The notes: generated by a model from the letters alone, not told the origin. Counted from the stretch's first letter, positions 1-7,173 are shown. The stretch is DNA of 43,272 bases from Candidatus Omnitrophota bacterium (GCA_023229385.1 JALNZI010000010.1:1-43272); one strand, 5' to 3'. Program-made: numbers and translations.

Positions 1-1
1 A

Positions 2-268
2 AGTGGAATTACTATTAGGGTTAATAGAAATTTATTTACTTTCAAATGTGATTATTGTACATATGAAGTAACTGAAACTCAAGCATTTTATGATAGTATT
101 TGCCCAATGTGTAAGAAAGGAAATATTATTAGTAAACCTAAATCTAATCATCTTTCAGAAACAGCTCTTGATAACGCTACTTTTGATTATACTATTGAAA
201 ATAATGGTAAAATAGAAGATTTAATTGTAAAAATGAGAGAAATAATGATTAATGAAAAAATATTATAA
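2..268 (+). CDS. C-terminal part of a zinc-ribbon protein (partial at window edge)
   Basis: The frame is open from the first base and ends with TAA, giving about 88 residues of a protein whose start lies outside the window. Two CxxC knuckles, CDYC and CPMC, lie about 16 residues apart near the visible N-terminus, which is the layout of a four-cysteine zinc ribbon. The rest is hydrophilic and acidic or lysine-rich with no recognisable domain. No specific function can be assigned. Zinc ribbons of this kind occur in phage replication, recombination and transcription-accessory proteins, and its place in the DNA-metabolism block fits any of these. The codon use is AT-rich, as in its neighbours. 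Confidence 0.6.
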   Translation, partial: SGITIRVNRNLFTFKCDYCTYEVTETQAFYDSICPMCKKGNIISKPKSNHLSETALDNATFDYTIENNGKIEDLIVKMREIMINEKIL

Positions 269-304
269 AATGCCTTTGGCGGCTTTGTAAAACCTGTTAT
301 TATT

Positions 305-436
305 ATGAAACAACAAATGATTATTAATGCAATCCTTTCTCTTTCTAGCGTTATTGATTCATTAAATAGAGCTGGTAAGAAAGATGAAATTGACAAAGTT
401 ACACCTAAACTACTTGAATTAATTTCAAAGTTATAG
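305..436 (+). CDS. Small hypothetical protein, 43 aa
   Basis: The ORF starts at an ATG preceded by an AT-rich leader (TTATTATT) and ends with TAG. The peptide (begins MKQQMIINAILSL, ends LLELISKL) is predicted amphipathic helix throughout: hydrophobic residues spaced three or four apart, with a lysine/aspartate-rich turn in the middle. This suggests a helical hairpin or a small binding peptide. It is the last gene before the terminator at 448-478, which supports it being a real last gene of the unit. I do not recognise it. Confidence 0.45.
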   Translation: MKQQMIINAILSLSSVIDSLNRAGKKDEIDKVTPKLLELISKL

Positions 437-447
437 GTAAATGTATC

Positions 448-478
448 AGTAATCCTATATATTATATATAGGATTACT
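448..478 (+). terminator. Stem-loop terminator (perfect 14-bp stem)
   Basis: A perfect inverted repeat has arms at 448-461 and 465-478 and a 3-base loop, followed by TTTATTAAT. It lies 12 bases after the stop of the 43-aa gene and 36 bases before the next start, so it separates two + strand units. The U-tract is short and the upper stem is AT-rich, so termination may be incomplete. The hairpin is almost symmetrical and could act on either strand, but nothing is encoded convergently here. Confidence 0.6.
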
Positions 479-513
479 TTATTAATATAAATAATTATTG
501 ATGAAAAACTATT

Positions 514-777
514 ATGAAAAAATGGAAATATTATATATATGGATCATGGATGGAAAATGGAAATAGTCATAGCTTTGTTACACAATTATATAAAATAGGA
601 GTATATATTATTTTTGATAATGATCCAGCAGCACAATTAAATCTAAATCCTAACGATTTACAAAAGTTATGTAAAAAGTTAAGTAAAGAATATGCTGAAA
701 ATAAGATAATAAATCTTAGTTATGGAAGAGAAATTACAGTAATAGAAAAAGATGGATTTTACGAAGAATTAAAATAA
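514..777 (+). CDS. Hypothetical protein, 87 aa
   Basis: First gene after the 448-478 terminator, starting at ATG in an AT-rich context (AACTATT before ATG). The N-terminal half is aromatic and probably beta-stranded (KWKYYIYGSW, YKIGVYIIF). A helical lysine-rich stretch follows (LQKLCKKLSKEYAEN), then a beta-like end (EITVIEKDGFYEELK). This alpha/beta pattern with no cysteine pairs or catalytic motif is typical of unassigned small early phage proteins. I do not recognise a family. The next gene starts 8 bases after its stop, which fits one transcript. Confidence 0.55.
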   Translation: MKKWKYYIYGSWMENGNSHSFVTQLYKIGVYIIFDNDPAAQLNLNPNDLQKLCKKLSKEYAENKIINLSYGREITVIEKDGFYEELK

Positions 778-784
778 TATAAAT

Positions 785-952
785 ATGGAAATATTAATTA
801 AAAGTTCTAATACTACTTTATTAGAAAATATTGTAGATGTATTAAGAGATGCTACTCTTATTGAAAGTAAAGAAACATTCGTAATGCTAGAAGAAAGAAC
901 TATAGATATTAACGAAGAGAATAAAGATTTAGTAATTATTAATATTGAATAA
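785..952 (+). CDS. Small acidic hypothetical protein, 55 aa
   Basis: This ORF runs from ATG at 785 to TAA at 950-952, and the ATG of the next gene follows at once (TAAATG), an arrangement that favours termination-reinitiation. The protein is acidic (ends KDLVIINIE), with a predicted helix (LLENIVDVLRDA) then two short strands around FVMLEERTIDI. It fills an otherwise unexplained gap between two tightly spaced genes in the same direction, which is the main reason for calling it. No family recognised. Confidence 0.55.
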   Translation: MEILIKSSNTTLLENIVDVLRDATLIESKETFVMLEERTIDINEENKDLVIINIE

Positions 953-1168
953 ATGAATAATATAATAGTAGAACATTTTCCATTAATGGTAAGACCTGTT
1001 ATTAAATATACTGAAAACTTTGTTATAACAGGTTATCTTAAAAATGGAAGACGATTTAAACCAATACATACTCAAACTCCACAACATTATAATATATGGA
1101 AAGGTAGTATATGGGTGATAAGAAAAGATAATGGTAAACGTAAATTGGTACAAAGAATATGGAATTAA
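953..1168 (+). CDS. Small basic hypothetical protein, 71 aa
   Basis: Starts at the ATG directly after the stop of the 55-aa gene and overlaps the thyX start by 10 bases, so it is probably translationally coupled to both. The protein is basic and aromatic, with a beta-rich pattern (FVITGYLKNGRRFKPI, then WKGSIWVIRKDNGKRKLVQRIWN). The basic, strand-rich composition would suit a small nucleic-acid-binding fold, but there is no diagnostic motif. I do not recognise it. Confidence 0.5.
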   Translation: MNNIIVEHFPLMVRPVIKYTENFVITGYLKNGRRFKPIHTQTPQHYNIWKGSIWVIRKDNGKRKLVQRIWN

Positions 1169-2097
1169 TTAAAGCAACTGCACAAATCATTCCTTTAGAT
1201 CCTAATCCTTTAAAACACATAGAAAGGATTGCTAGAACTTGCTATAAATCAGAAGATAAAATAACTGATGAAAGTGCTTCTAAATTTGTCAAAATGTTGT
1301 ATGATAGAGGACATCATGCAATGTTAGAATTTTATCCATTTTATTTTCATATTCATAGTAGCCTTATTGATAGAATTACATATCTCAATCAACTACCTGA
1401 GATAGATGGTGATTTTAAATGGTATAATAGAGATTATCCATTTATAGAAGCAAGTTGTAATCTTCGTACTGCTATTATGTTAAATGAACATATGGAATTA
1501 TTTGGAAAAATTATAAGTAATCATTATCCAGAATTAAATAGTTTATTTAAATTTGTAATTGGTACTGGTAATGAAGATTTAATTCAATTAGTAGATAAAG
1601 AACTAATAAATGCTAATTTATGGTACGAAACTGTTAAATTTATTACTAGTCGTGGTGTTACTCATGAACTTGTTCGTCATAGAAAATGTAGTTTTGCACA
1701 AGAGAGTACTAGATATTGTAATTATGGTGGAAAAGAAATGCAATTCATTATTCCTAGTTATATTACAATAGATGAAGGTGTTCCTACTGCAATATATCAT
1801 ACTAAAATAGATGAGCATAGTCAATTAAAAGGAGGTTCTGATTGGTTAGTGTCACTTGCCGCAGATGAAGAAGATTATAACGATTTATTAACTGAACATG
1901 GTTGGCTTCCTCAGCAAGCTCGTGGTATTCTCCCTAATGATCTTAAAACTGAGATTGTGGCTCAAGCTAGATTATCTGAATGGAAACATATATTTGACCA
2001 AAGATGTGCTAAAACAGCACATCCTGATATGCAGGCTATAATGATTCCATTAAGAGATAAAATGAATATATTATATGATAATTATTTTAATAGTTAA
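1159..2097 (+). CDS. thyX: Flavin-dependent thymidylate synthase ThyX
   Basis: ThyX makes dTMP from dUMP using methylene-tetrahydrofolate, FAD and NADPH. The signature RHRxxSxxxxSxRY is present as RHRKCSFAQESTRY near residue 172, preceded by the usual strand and helix (TSRGVTHELV). An N-terminal HHAMLEF segment supplies the conserved His/Glu region. The C-terminal LPNDLKTEIVAQ and SEWKHIFDQRC segments match the dUMP-binding end of the family, though the usual Asn before the Arg-x-Trp-like stretch is Ala here. At 312 residues it is longer than the usual 210-250. The extra length appears to lie mainly between about residues 75 and 155 and near residue 215. The start overlaps the upstream gene by 10 bases. 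The pairing with dUTPase downstream fits thymidine supply for an AT-rich genome. Confidence 0.92.
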   Translation: MELIKATAQIIPLDPNPLKHIERIARTCYKSEDKITDESASKFVKMLYDRGHHAMLEFYPFYFHIHSSLIDRITYLNQLPEIDGDFKWYNRDYPFIEASCNLRTAIMLNEHMELFGKIISNHYPELNSLFKFVIGTGNEDLIQLVDKELINANLWYETVKFITSRGVTHELVRHRKCSFAQESTRYCNYGGKEMQFIIPSYITIDEGVPTAIYHTKIDEHSQLKGGSDWLVSLAADEEDYNDLLTEHGWLPQQARGILPNDLKTEIVAQARLSEWKHIFDQRCAKTAHPDMQAIMIPLRDKMNILYDNYFNS

Positions 2098-2100
2098 ATT

Positions 2101-2382
2101 ATGGCAAATACTAAGAATTTACTATTTGATGAAGTTCAATCACTTTGTGAATTAGATAATAATGAACAAATATTTATATATTTATTTGATTATTTTAGTA
2201 CTAATGAACTTGCAGGGTTTATTGAGCATATAAAAGAAGAAAAAAATAATCCTGGATATGATCCAGAAGATTGTGAATGTAAAGAAACAATGGAAGCTGA
2301 TGGTATAGAATATACACAAGATTTTACAGCATCTGATGATGGAACATATTGGATTTGTGATCATTGTGGTAGACATCAATAA
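2101..2382 (+). CDS. Acidic protein with C-terminal zinc ribbon, 93 aa
   Basis: Starts 3 bases after thyX stops. The first 50 residues are acidic helix (DEVQSLCELDNNEQIFIYLF, then a lysine/glutamate-rich stretch). The C-terminal part holds CEC, about 25 residues, then CDHCGRHQ, which reads as a compact zinc ribbon with the first pair as CxC and the second as CxxC. The stretch DGTYWICDHCG just before the end is the usual beta-hairpin of such ribbons. Function unknown. A DNA- or protein-binding accessory role is a reasonable inference, given thyX and ligase on either side. Confidence 0.6.
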   Translation: MANTKNLLFDEVQSLCELDNNEQIFIYLFDYFSTNELAGFIEHIKEEKNNPGYDPEDCECKETMEADGIEYTQDFTASDDGTYWICDHCGRHQ

Positions 2383-2390
2383 TTTATATT

Positions 2391-3593
2391 ATGAGATTAT
2401 TTGCAAGAGATATTAAGGGCAATATTAAAGAATGGAATATTGCCCTTATTGAAAATTCTAACAGTGCTATAGTTAGAACTGGTAGATTAAATGGTAATTT
2501 AATTGAAACTATTATTGAACATAATAATATTCAAAATGAAATTGCTAGTAGAATTGCTAAGAAGAGAAAAGAAGGATATGTTAGTCTAAAAGATATTGGA
2601 TATACACCATATATAAATACAACTATCTCTACTTTTTTAGAATCTAATCTTCCTATGTTTAATACTGATGCTAATAACAATCTTAAACCAATGAAATGTC
2701 AGAAGTTTAAAGAAAGAGTTATTAAATATCCTGCTTATGCTCAGCCTAAATTAAATGGATTACGTGCTGTTTTAAGATGGGAAGAATGGACTGAAGGAGA
2801 AGGATTATTTTCCACTAAGAAAGAAGGCGCTAAAATACGTACTAAAATAGGACAAGAATATGTTATGCCACATATAACAAAAGATTTAACAAAAATGTGG
2901 TTTGAAACTAAAAATAATGGTGATATAGCATATGATGGCGAATTATATATTCATGGTAAATCACTTAGTTATATTAAAGCTAGTTGTCCTATGACAAATG
3001 ATAGAGGAACAATAAGTCGATCTACTAATGATCCTATGACAGTATCATTTCATTGTTTTGATGTTGCAATGCCTGATTTATTACAACCAGATAGATTAAC
3101 TGTGACTTTACTATTAAATAGTTTAAATCATCCCTATATAAAAAGAGTAGATGAAATAATTGTAAATTCTGATGATGAAGTTCTTGCATTTAGAGATAAA
3201 TGCATATCAGAAGGATATGAAGGTTGTGTTGTACGTGAAATGAATACAGAATATGCATTTGGATTTAGACCTAAGTTTATTCGTAAATGTAAAACATATA
3301 TTGATAGTGAATTTCTTATTGTAGGTGTTACACGTAAACCTAGTGATGAAACATTACCTATGTTAATATTAAAAAATGATATTAATGATGCTACATTTGA
3401 ATCTGTATTAATGGGAGATTATAAATATCAAAGAGAAATATTAGAAAATATAGATAATTATATAGGAAAATACGCAACAGTACGATATAGAGAAAGAACA
3501 GGAACTGTTGATAAATTACCTTTTCATACTAATGTTCTAGAGAAACCATTTGTTAGTGATATACGAAATACTAAAGATGATGACTACAGTTAG
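2391..3593 (+). CDS. ATP-dependent DNA ligase
   Basis: This is a 400-aa nucleotidyltransferase that seals nicks. Motif I is present as KLNG with adenylated Lys at residue 120 (context YAQPKLNGLRA); Asn replaces the commoner Asp of KxDG. Later motifs include YDGELYIHG (motif III region), EGCVVRE (motif IV, near residue 277) and FIRKCKTY (motif V, near residue 296). The last 90 residues look like the OB-fold domain, ending near the expected TVDKLPFHTNV. The first 70 residues are an extra domain starting RLFARDIKGNIKEWNI with a later RTGRLNG, resembling the WGR-like module seen in front of some phage ligases. RNA ligase is less likely because of the OB-type C-terminus. Start ATG follows an AT-only leader. 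It ends with TAG. Confidence 0.85.
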   Translation: MRLFARDIKGNIKEWNIALIENSNSAIVRTGRLNGNLIETIIEHNNIQNEIASRIAKKRKEGYVSLKDIGYTPYINTTISTFLESNLPMFNTDANNNLKPMKCQKFKERVIKYPAYAQPKLNGLRAVLRWEEWTEGEGLFSTKKEGAKIRTKIGQEYVMPHITKDLTKMWFETKNNGDIAYDGELYIHGKSLSYIKASCPMTNDRGTISRSTNDPMTVSFHCFDVAMPDLLQPDRLTVTLLLNSLNHPYIKRVDEIIVNSDDEVLAFRDKCISEGYEGCVVREMNTEYAFGFRPKFIRKCKTYIDSEFLIVGVTRKPSDETLPMLILKNDINDATFESVLMGDYKYQREILENIDNYIGKYATVRYRERTGTVDKLPFHTNVLEKPFVSDIRNTKDDDYS

Positions 3594-3831
3594 ACTTACA
3601 CCATTAGAAAAGAAAGATACTTATTTTTATAATTTTAGACGTGAGTATTTTACTGTTTCTACTCCTATACAATTAAATACTACAGTAGAATATGGTTCTC
3701 ATACATTACAATGTACTGGTATCTATGGTCAAAGTGAAGATATTTATAGTTTTCAACTTTTGACAAATCTAGCAACAGATTGTATATCTAATGATATATT
3801 TAAATATAAACAATTTAAAATTAATTATTAA
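3577..3831 (+). CDS. Hypothetical protein, 84 aa
   Basis: The frame is open from a TTG at 3550, but paired ATG codons at 3577 and 3580 are better starts. They overlap the end of the ligase gene by only 14-17 bases, like the other coupled junctions here. The protein is predicted mostly beta (YFYNFRREYFTVSTP, VEYGSHTLQCTGIYG, YSFQLLTN), perhaps a small barrel, and ends KYKQFKINY. There is no cysteine cluster or catalytic motif, and I do not recognise a family. Confidence 0.5.
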   Translation: MMTTVRLTPLEKKDTYFYNFRREYFTVSTPIQLNTTVEYGSHTLQCTGIYGQSEDIYSFQLLTNLATDCISNDIFKYKQFKINY

Positions 3832-3834
3832 ATT

Positions 3835-4092
3835 ATGCAAAAAGCTACAAAAGATTTATTTATTAAATTAAAAGCTCTTCGTCCTATTTTACATTCTATT
3901 AGTGAATATTACGGAACAGATTGGAAAACTGATAGATTAGTACATTTGTTTTATTTGGAATATCCTAATAAACATTTTACATTTAATAGTGAAAAAGAGT
4001 TATGTGATGAAATACGAAGATTAATACATAGTACTGAAAGCGATCTTGGTTTTAGATTTCCTGAAACTACTAAAAAATTAAAATTAGAATAA
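3835..4092 (+). CDS. Hypothetical helical protein, 85 aa
   Basis: Starts 3 bases after the previous gene and ends in TAAATG, the ATG being the start of the next gene, so all are probably translated from one message. The protein is predicted mostly helical with a basic N-terminus (KATKDLFIKLKALR), a central aromatic segment (YYGTDWKTDRLVHLFYLEY) and a charged tail (TTKKLKLE). No domain recognised. Confidence 0.5.
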   Translation: MQKATKDLFIKLKALRPILHSISEYYGTDWKTDRLVHLFYLEYPNKHFTFNSEKELCDEIRRLIHSTESDLGFRFPETTKKLKLE

Positions 4093-4368
4093 ATGGATGC
4101 TACTATATTAAAAAAAGCTGCAGAACTTAACAAGTTTGATATAAAAAATGGTGTTATTCTTGTTATAAAAGAATTACATTTGTATAAACCTGCTTTAGCT
4201 ACATTTGATAGCTATATAGAAGCTATAATAAAGGATGGAGATGGATATTGCAAGACTTTTATATTTCCTACAGAAAGAGCTTTAGAAAATGCTATTGATG
4301 ATATTAAATTAAATGGTAATTTTAACTTAAAACGCCTTACTCAATACGTTAGAAAATCTAGAACTTAG
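4093..4368 (+). CDS. Hypothetical protein, 91 aa
   Basis: The ATG directly follows the stop of the upstream gene (TAAATG). This is the last gene before the terminator at 4386-4415 and ends with TAG. Sequence pattern is alpha/beta: a helix (ATILKKAAELNKF), strands (GVILVIKELHLY, CKTFIFPT) and a basic C-terminal helix (LKRLTQYVRKSRT). The basic tail could contact nucleic acid, but this is inference. I do not recognise the family. Confidence 0.5.
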   Translation: MDATILKKAAELNKFDIKNGVILVIKELHLYKPALATFDSYIEAIIKDGDGYCKTFIFPTERALENAIDDIKLNGNFNLKRLTQYVRKSRT

Positions 4369-4385
4369 ATTAGCACTTATAAAAG

Positions 4386-4420
4386 AAGTCAATTAGCATC
4401 AAAAATAATTGACTTTTTAT
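4386..4420 (+). terminator. Stem-loop terminator
   Basis: A perfect 10-bp stem, AAGTCAATTA at 4386-4395 and TAATTGACTT at 4406-4415, has a 10-base loop and is followed by a T-rich tract (TTTATTTTG). It comes 17 bases after the stop of the 91-aa gene and ends the thyX-ligase unit. The T-tract runs directly into the promoter at 4421. Confidence 0.75.
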
Positions 4421-4451
4421 TTTGATAGTTCAATAAATTTGTATAACTTTA
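4421..4451 (+). promoter_or_regulatory. Bacteroidota-type promoter for the Gp157-dut unit
   Basis: TTTG at 4421-4424, a 19-base spacer, and TAACTTTA at 4444-4451 match the Bacteroides primary sigma factor pattern (TTTG-N19-21-TAnnTTTG) except for the last base. It lies in a 107-base gap just after a terminator and 25 bases before the next start. The same TAACTTTA box occurs upstream of the gene ending at 39782 on the other strand, which supports the call. Confidence 0.55.
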
Positions 4452-4475
4452 ATAATAAATAATTTAATATATACC

Positions 4476-5183
4476 ATGAGTAAACCAGTTTTTACAATTA
4501 TTTCTGAATATGATGCAATTATATCAGAAATTGAAGAATTAGGTGGAGAAATTACACCTGAATTAGCTGTTAAGTTAGCTATAAATGAACAAGAACTTGC
4601 TCAAAAAATTAGAGCTTATTATTTTGTAATTAAAACAAAGGAAGCTGAAATTAATCTAGCTAAAGAAGAACAAGAAAGATTAAATGATGTTAGAAAGACT
4701 AAAGAAAATGTTATTAAACGACTTAAAAATGTAGTTGATCTAGCAGTTGAAACATTTGGGATAGTTAAACCTAGTGGTGCTAAAGGAATTGATTTAGGAA
4801 ATCTTAAAGTTTGGCAGAAAAAAACTATTGCTCTTGAACTTTTAGGAGATATAGATGATGCTAGATTTTGTAATAAACAAATTAGTTTTAGTTTAACATA
4901 TGAAGATGCTAATTACTTATTAAAATTAATTGAAGAAGAAGGAAAGAATTTTCTTATTCCTACTATTAGTAATCAAGTTTTAAAAGATAAACTTAAATCG
5001 TGGCTTATTGATAATGAAGATTATCTTAAAGAACTTAAAAAGAAAGCTAGTGAAATTACTGATGTAGAATTTGAAGAAATAAATGGTATACCACTTCCAG
5101 TAGAAGAAACACAAGAAGATAAAGATCTTAAAGTAATTCTTGCTTCAAATATTAAACATAATAGTACAGTTATATTCAAATAA
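4476..5183 (+). CDS. Gp157-family phage protein
   Basis: 235 residues with the layout of the Siphovirus Gp157 family. A short N-terminal segment (FTIISEYDAIISEIEE) is followed by a long charged coiled-coil helix, roughly residues 35-90 (KIRAYYFVIKTKEAEINLAKEEQERL). A conserved-looking strand comes next (GIDLGNLKVWQKKT). The C-terminal third (about 150-235) is acidic, carries SEITDVEFEEINGIPLP, and is longer than in small Gp157 proteins. The family is common in phage recombination and replication clusters and its biochemical role is not established. It is first gene after the promoter at 4421 and shares a unit with the DUF932 and dUTPase genes. Confidence 0.65.
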   Translation: MSKPVFTIISEYDAIISEIEELGGEITPELAVKLAINEQELAQKIRAYYFVIKTKEAEINLAKEEQERLNDVRKTKENVIKRLKNVVDLAVETFGIVKPSGAKGIDLGNLKVWQKKTIALELLGDIDDARFCNKQISFSLTYEDANYLLKLIEEEGKNFLIPTISNQVLKDKLKSWLIDNEDYLKELKKKASEITDVEFEEINGIPLPVEETQEDKDLKVILASNIKHNSTVIFK

Positions 5184-5201
5184 CCCCATAAATAAAATAA
5201 T

Positions 5202-5522
5202 ATGACTAAACATATGTTTATTACACATCTTACTAATTGTCATAATCTAGGTGTTAAAGCTCAATGTATTGAATATTTACATAATATAACACGACTTAGT
5301 AATGATCTTTGTTCTAAAATAGTAAATAGTTTATGGGGTTGTTCTAATCCTAAATATTTTGGTAATAATATATATAATTTGTTAAAAGCTAGTGCTGATT
5401 CTGATAATTCAGTGCAGTTTGAACCTAAAACAAAGAGTATTGGATGTACTGTATATATTATATATCCTGATGAACATGCTGCTGCTTATGCATTGTATAA
5501 AATAAAACAATTTAAATCTTAA
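5202..5522 (+). CDS. Hypothetical protein, 106 aa
   Basis: Lies between the Gp157-like gene and a small membrane peptide, with the recurrent leader AAATAAAATAATATG seen at several starts here. The sequence contains helices (FITHLTNCHNLGVKAQCIEYL, NNIYNLLKASADSDN), four scattered cysteines that do not form knuckles, and an aromatic strand-helix end (VYIIYPDEHAAAYALYKIKQF). There is no signal peptide or membrane segment. I do not recognise it. Confidence 0.5.
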   Translation: MTKHMFITHLTNCHNLGVKAQCIEYLHNITRLSNDLCSKIVNSLWGCSNPKYFGNNIYNLLKASADSDNSVQFEPKTKSIGCTVYIIYPDEHAAAYALYKIKQFKS

Positions 5523-5527
5523 TTAAA

Positions 5528-5641
5528 ATGATGAAATTTATTAATGAATTCTATCCGTTACTAATTGCTATATTATTTGTAGCATTAGTATATGTTTATT
5601 GTAATTATGAATCTAAAACTAAAAATAGTAATGGCAGATAA
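5528..5641 (+). CDS. Small single-span membrane peptide, 37 aa
   Basis: Starts at a double ATG 5 bases after the upstream stop and ends at TAA 5639-5641, overlapping the preferred ATG (5631) of the DUF932 gene by 11 bases. Residues 9-25 are strongly hydrophobic (YPLLIAILFVALVYVY), followed by a polar, lysine-containing tail (ESKTKNSNGR), as expected for a one-pass peptide with its C-terminus inside. It may serve mainly to couple translation into the next gene, or may be a small membrane-active phage protein. Confidence 0.5.
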   Translation: MMKFINEFYPLLIAILFVALVYVYCNYESKTKNSNGR

Positions 5642-6674
5642 TATTAATGTAAATAGATTTACAGGTAAAATGTCATTTGTTAGTGCTATTGAACCTGCAT
5701 GGCATAGGAAGGGAATAATTCTTCCTGGTCGTTTTACTGCTGAAGAAGCTATTTTACATGCCAATATGGGATATACAGTAGCTCTTGCTCCACTTTATGC
5801 TAAATTTAGTGATGATAAAACATTACCTGCAGATCAAAGAGGAACTAAATTAGATGATAGTTTTGCTACATATAGAACAGATACAAGAGAAGTATTTGGC
5901 GTTGTTGGTAGTAGATATCGTATAGTTCAAAATACTGCTGCATTCAGTTTCTTTGATAGTATTGTAGGAGAAGGAAAAGCAATATTTGAAACAGCTGGTG
6001 TTTTAGGTAAAGGAGAAACTATATTCCTTACTGCTAAATTACCTAAGAGTATTGTACTTCCTGGTGATGATATAGTTGAACAATATTTATTATTTACTAT
6101 GGGACATGATGGATTAACTCCTGTTAGTGCTATGTTTACTCCTACTAGAGTTGTTTGTGCAAATACTTTAGCTATTGCTTTAAGTAATGGTAAAAGTAAA
6201 GTAGTAATTAAACATACTAGATCAGCTATGGACAAAATAAAAGAAGCTGGTAAACTAATGGGACTTGTTAATAAGACAAGCGAAACTACATCTGAAATTC
6301 TTAATGCTATGTCTAAAGTAAGAATTAATGATGATCAATTAACAGAATACATTAAACTCGTATTTCTTACTAAAGAAGAACGAATACGTCTTGCTGAAAC
6401 AGGAAATCATAAGTTAGCTGAAATTCCTACTAGGACAATAGGTGTTATGTATGATGTAGCTGATTTTGCATTAACTGGTGTAGGACAAGATGCACTTAGC
6501 ACTAAAGGAACATTATTTGGTGCATATAGTGGTGTTACTGGTTGGTTATTTAATAGAAAAGAGTATAAAAATGATGATGCAAGAATGAAAAGTTTAATAT
6601 TAAATGGTACAGATTATGATTTAAATAGTAAGGCTTTTAATATTGCAGAATCTTTAATAAATGAGTGGAGATAA
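5631..6674 (+). CDS. DUF932 / phage-plasmid-like protein
   Basis: About 347 residues of the DUF932 family (the TIGR03299-type phage/plasmid-like proteins). The N-terminal signature is clear: NVNRFTGKMSFVSAIEPAWHRKG, where AWHRKG is typical. Family-like segments follow: FATYRTDTREVFGVVGSRYRIVQN, LPKSIVLPGDDIVEQYLLF, and TPTRVVCANTLAIAL. The function of the family is unknown; members sit with replication and recombination genes on phages and plasmids. Earlier in-frame starts exist at 5592 and 5607, but they only add residues read from the overlapping membrane peptide gene, and the homologous N-terminus begins at the 5631 ATG. It is followed by dUTPase after 19 bases. Confidence 0.75.
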   Translation: MADNINVNRFTGKMSFVSAIEPAWHRKGIILPGRFTAEEAILHANMGYTVALAPLYAKFSDDKTLPADQRGTKLDDSFATYRTDTREVFGVVGSRYRIVQNTAAFSFFDSIVGEGKAIFETAGVLGKGETIFLTAKLPKSIVLPGDDIVEQYLLFTMGHDGLTPVSAMFTPTRVVCANTLAIALSNGKSKVVIKHTRSAMDKIKEAGKLMGLVNKTSETTSEILNAMSKVRINDDQLTEYIKLVFLTKEERIRLAETGNHKLAEIPTRTIGVMYDVADFALTGVGQDALSTKGTLFGAYSGVTGWLFNRKEYKNDDARMKSLILNGTDYDLNSKAFNIAESLINEWR

Positions 6675-6693
6675 TAAATTAAAATAAAATAAT

Positions 6694-7173
6694 ATGAGTT
6701 ATAAAATACAAATTGTAAATAAGAGTACTAATCCTCTTCCTTCATATGCTACAATATTTTCATCTGGTGTTGATTTAATGGCTATGGTAGATGGAGTTGA
6801 TAAGATTATTATATATCCTGGAAAAAGAGCACTTATTCATACAGGTTTATATATGGCAATTCCTAGCGGATTTGAGCTACAAATTAGACCTAGAAGTGGT
6901 CTTGCTTTAAAGAAAGGCGTTACAGTTCTAAATACTCCAGGAACTATAGATAGTGATTACAGGGGAGAAGTAGGAGTAATTATAATAAATCACGGTGAAG
7001 ATGCAATTGCTTTTGGTAATGGTGATAAGATAGCACAAGCTGTTCTAGTTCGTGTTGACAATATAGAATGGGAAAAAGTAAATGAAATAAGTGAACTTCC
7101 GGTTACTACAAGAGGGGCTGGCGGATTTGGAAGTACAGGTATTACTAATATTAATAATCTTATTAAAGAATAA
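6694..7173 (+). CDS. dut: dUTP diphosphatase (dUTPase)
   Basis: Trimeric-type dUTPase that splits dUTP into dUMP and diphosphate, keeping uracil out of DNA and feeding ThyX. All five family motifs are visible in its 159 residues: SSGVDLMA (23-30), RPRSGLA (65-71), NTPGTIDSDYRGEV (80-93) with the catalytic Asp, GDKIAQAVL (110-118), and the C-terminal RGAGGFGSTG (140-149) that closes over the nucleotide. Length is normal. Last gene of its unit, followed by the terminator at 7234. Start ATG has the leader AAAATAAAATAATATG. Confidence 0.95.
   Translation: MSYKIQIVNKSTNPLPSYATIFSSGVDLMAMVDGVDKIIIYPGKRALIHTGLYMAIPSGFELQIRPRSGLALKKGVTVLNTPGTIDSDYRGEVGVIIINHGEDAIAFGNGDKIAQAVLVRVDNIEWEKVNEISELPVTTRGAGGFGSTGITNINNLIKE

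Noticed and set aside
187..396. 69-aa frame on the - strand near the left edge
   Set aside because: Lies antisense to the zinc-ribbon gene and the 43-aa gene, is made mostly of Ile/Phe/Ser, and would be a lone - strand gene.
3550..3576. TTG start for the 84-aa gene at 3577
   Set aside because: Would overlap the ligase by 44 bases. Two ATG codons at 3577 and 3580 give a normal coupled overlap.
5592..5630. Longer DUF932 protein starting at 5592
   Set aside because: The extra 13 residues come from DNA that encodes the overlapping membrane peptide, and the conserved DUF932 N-terminus starts at 5631.
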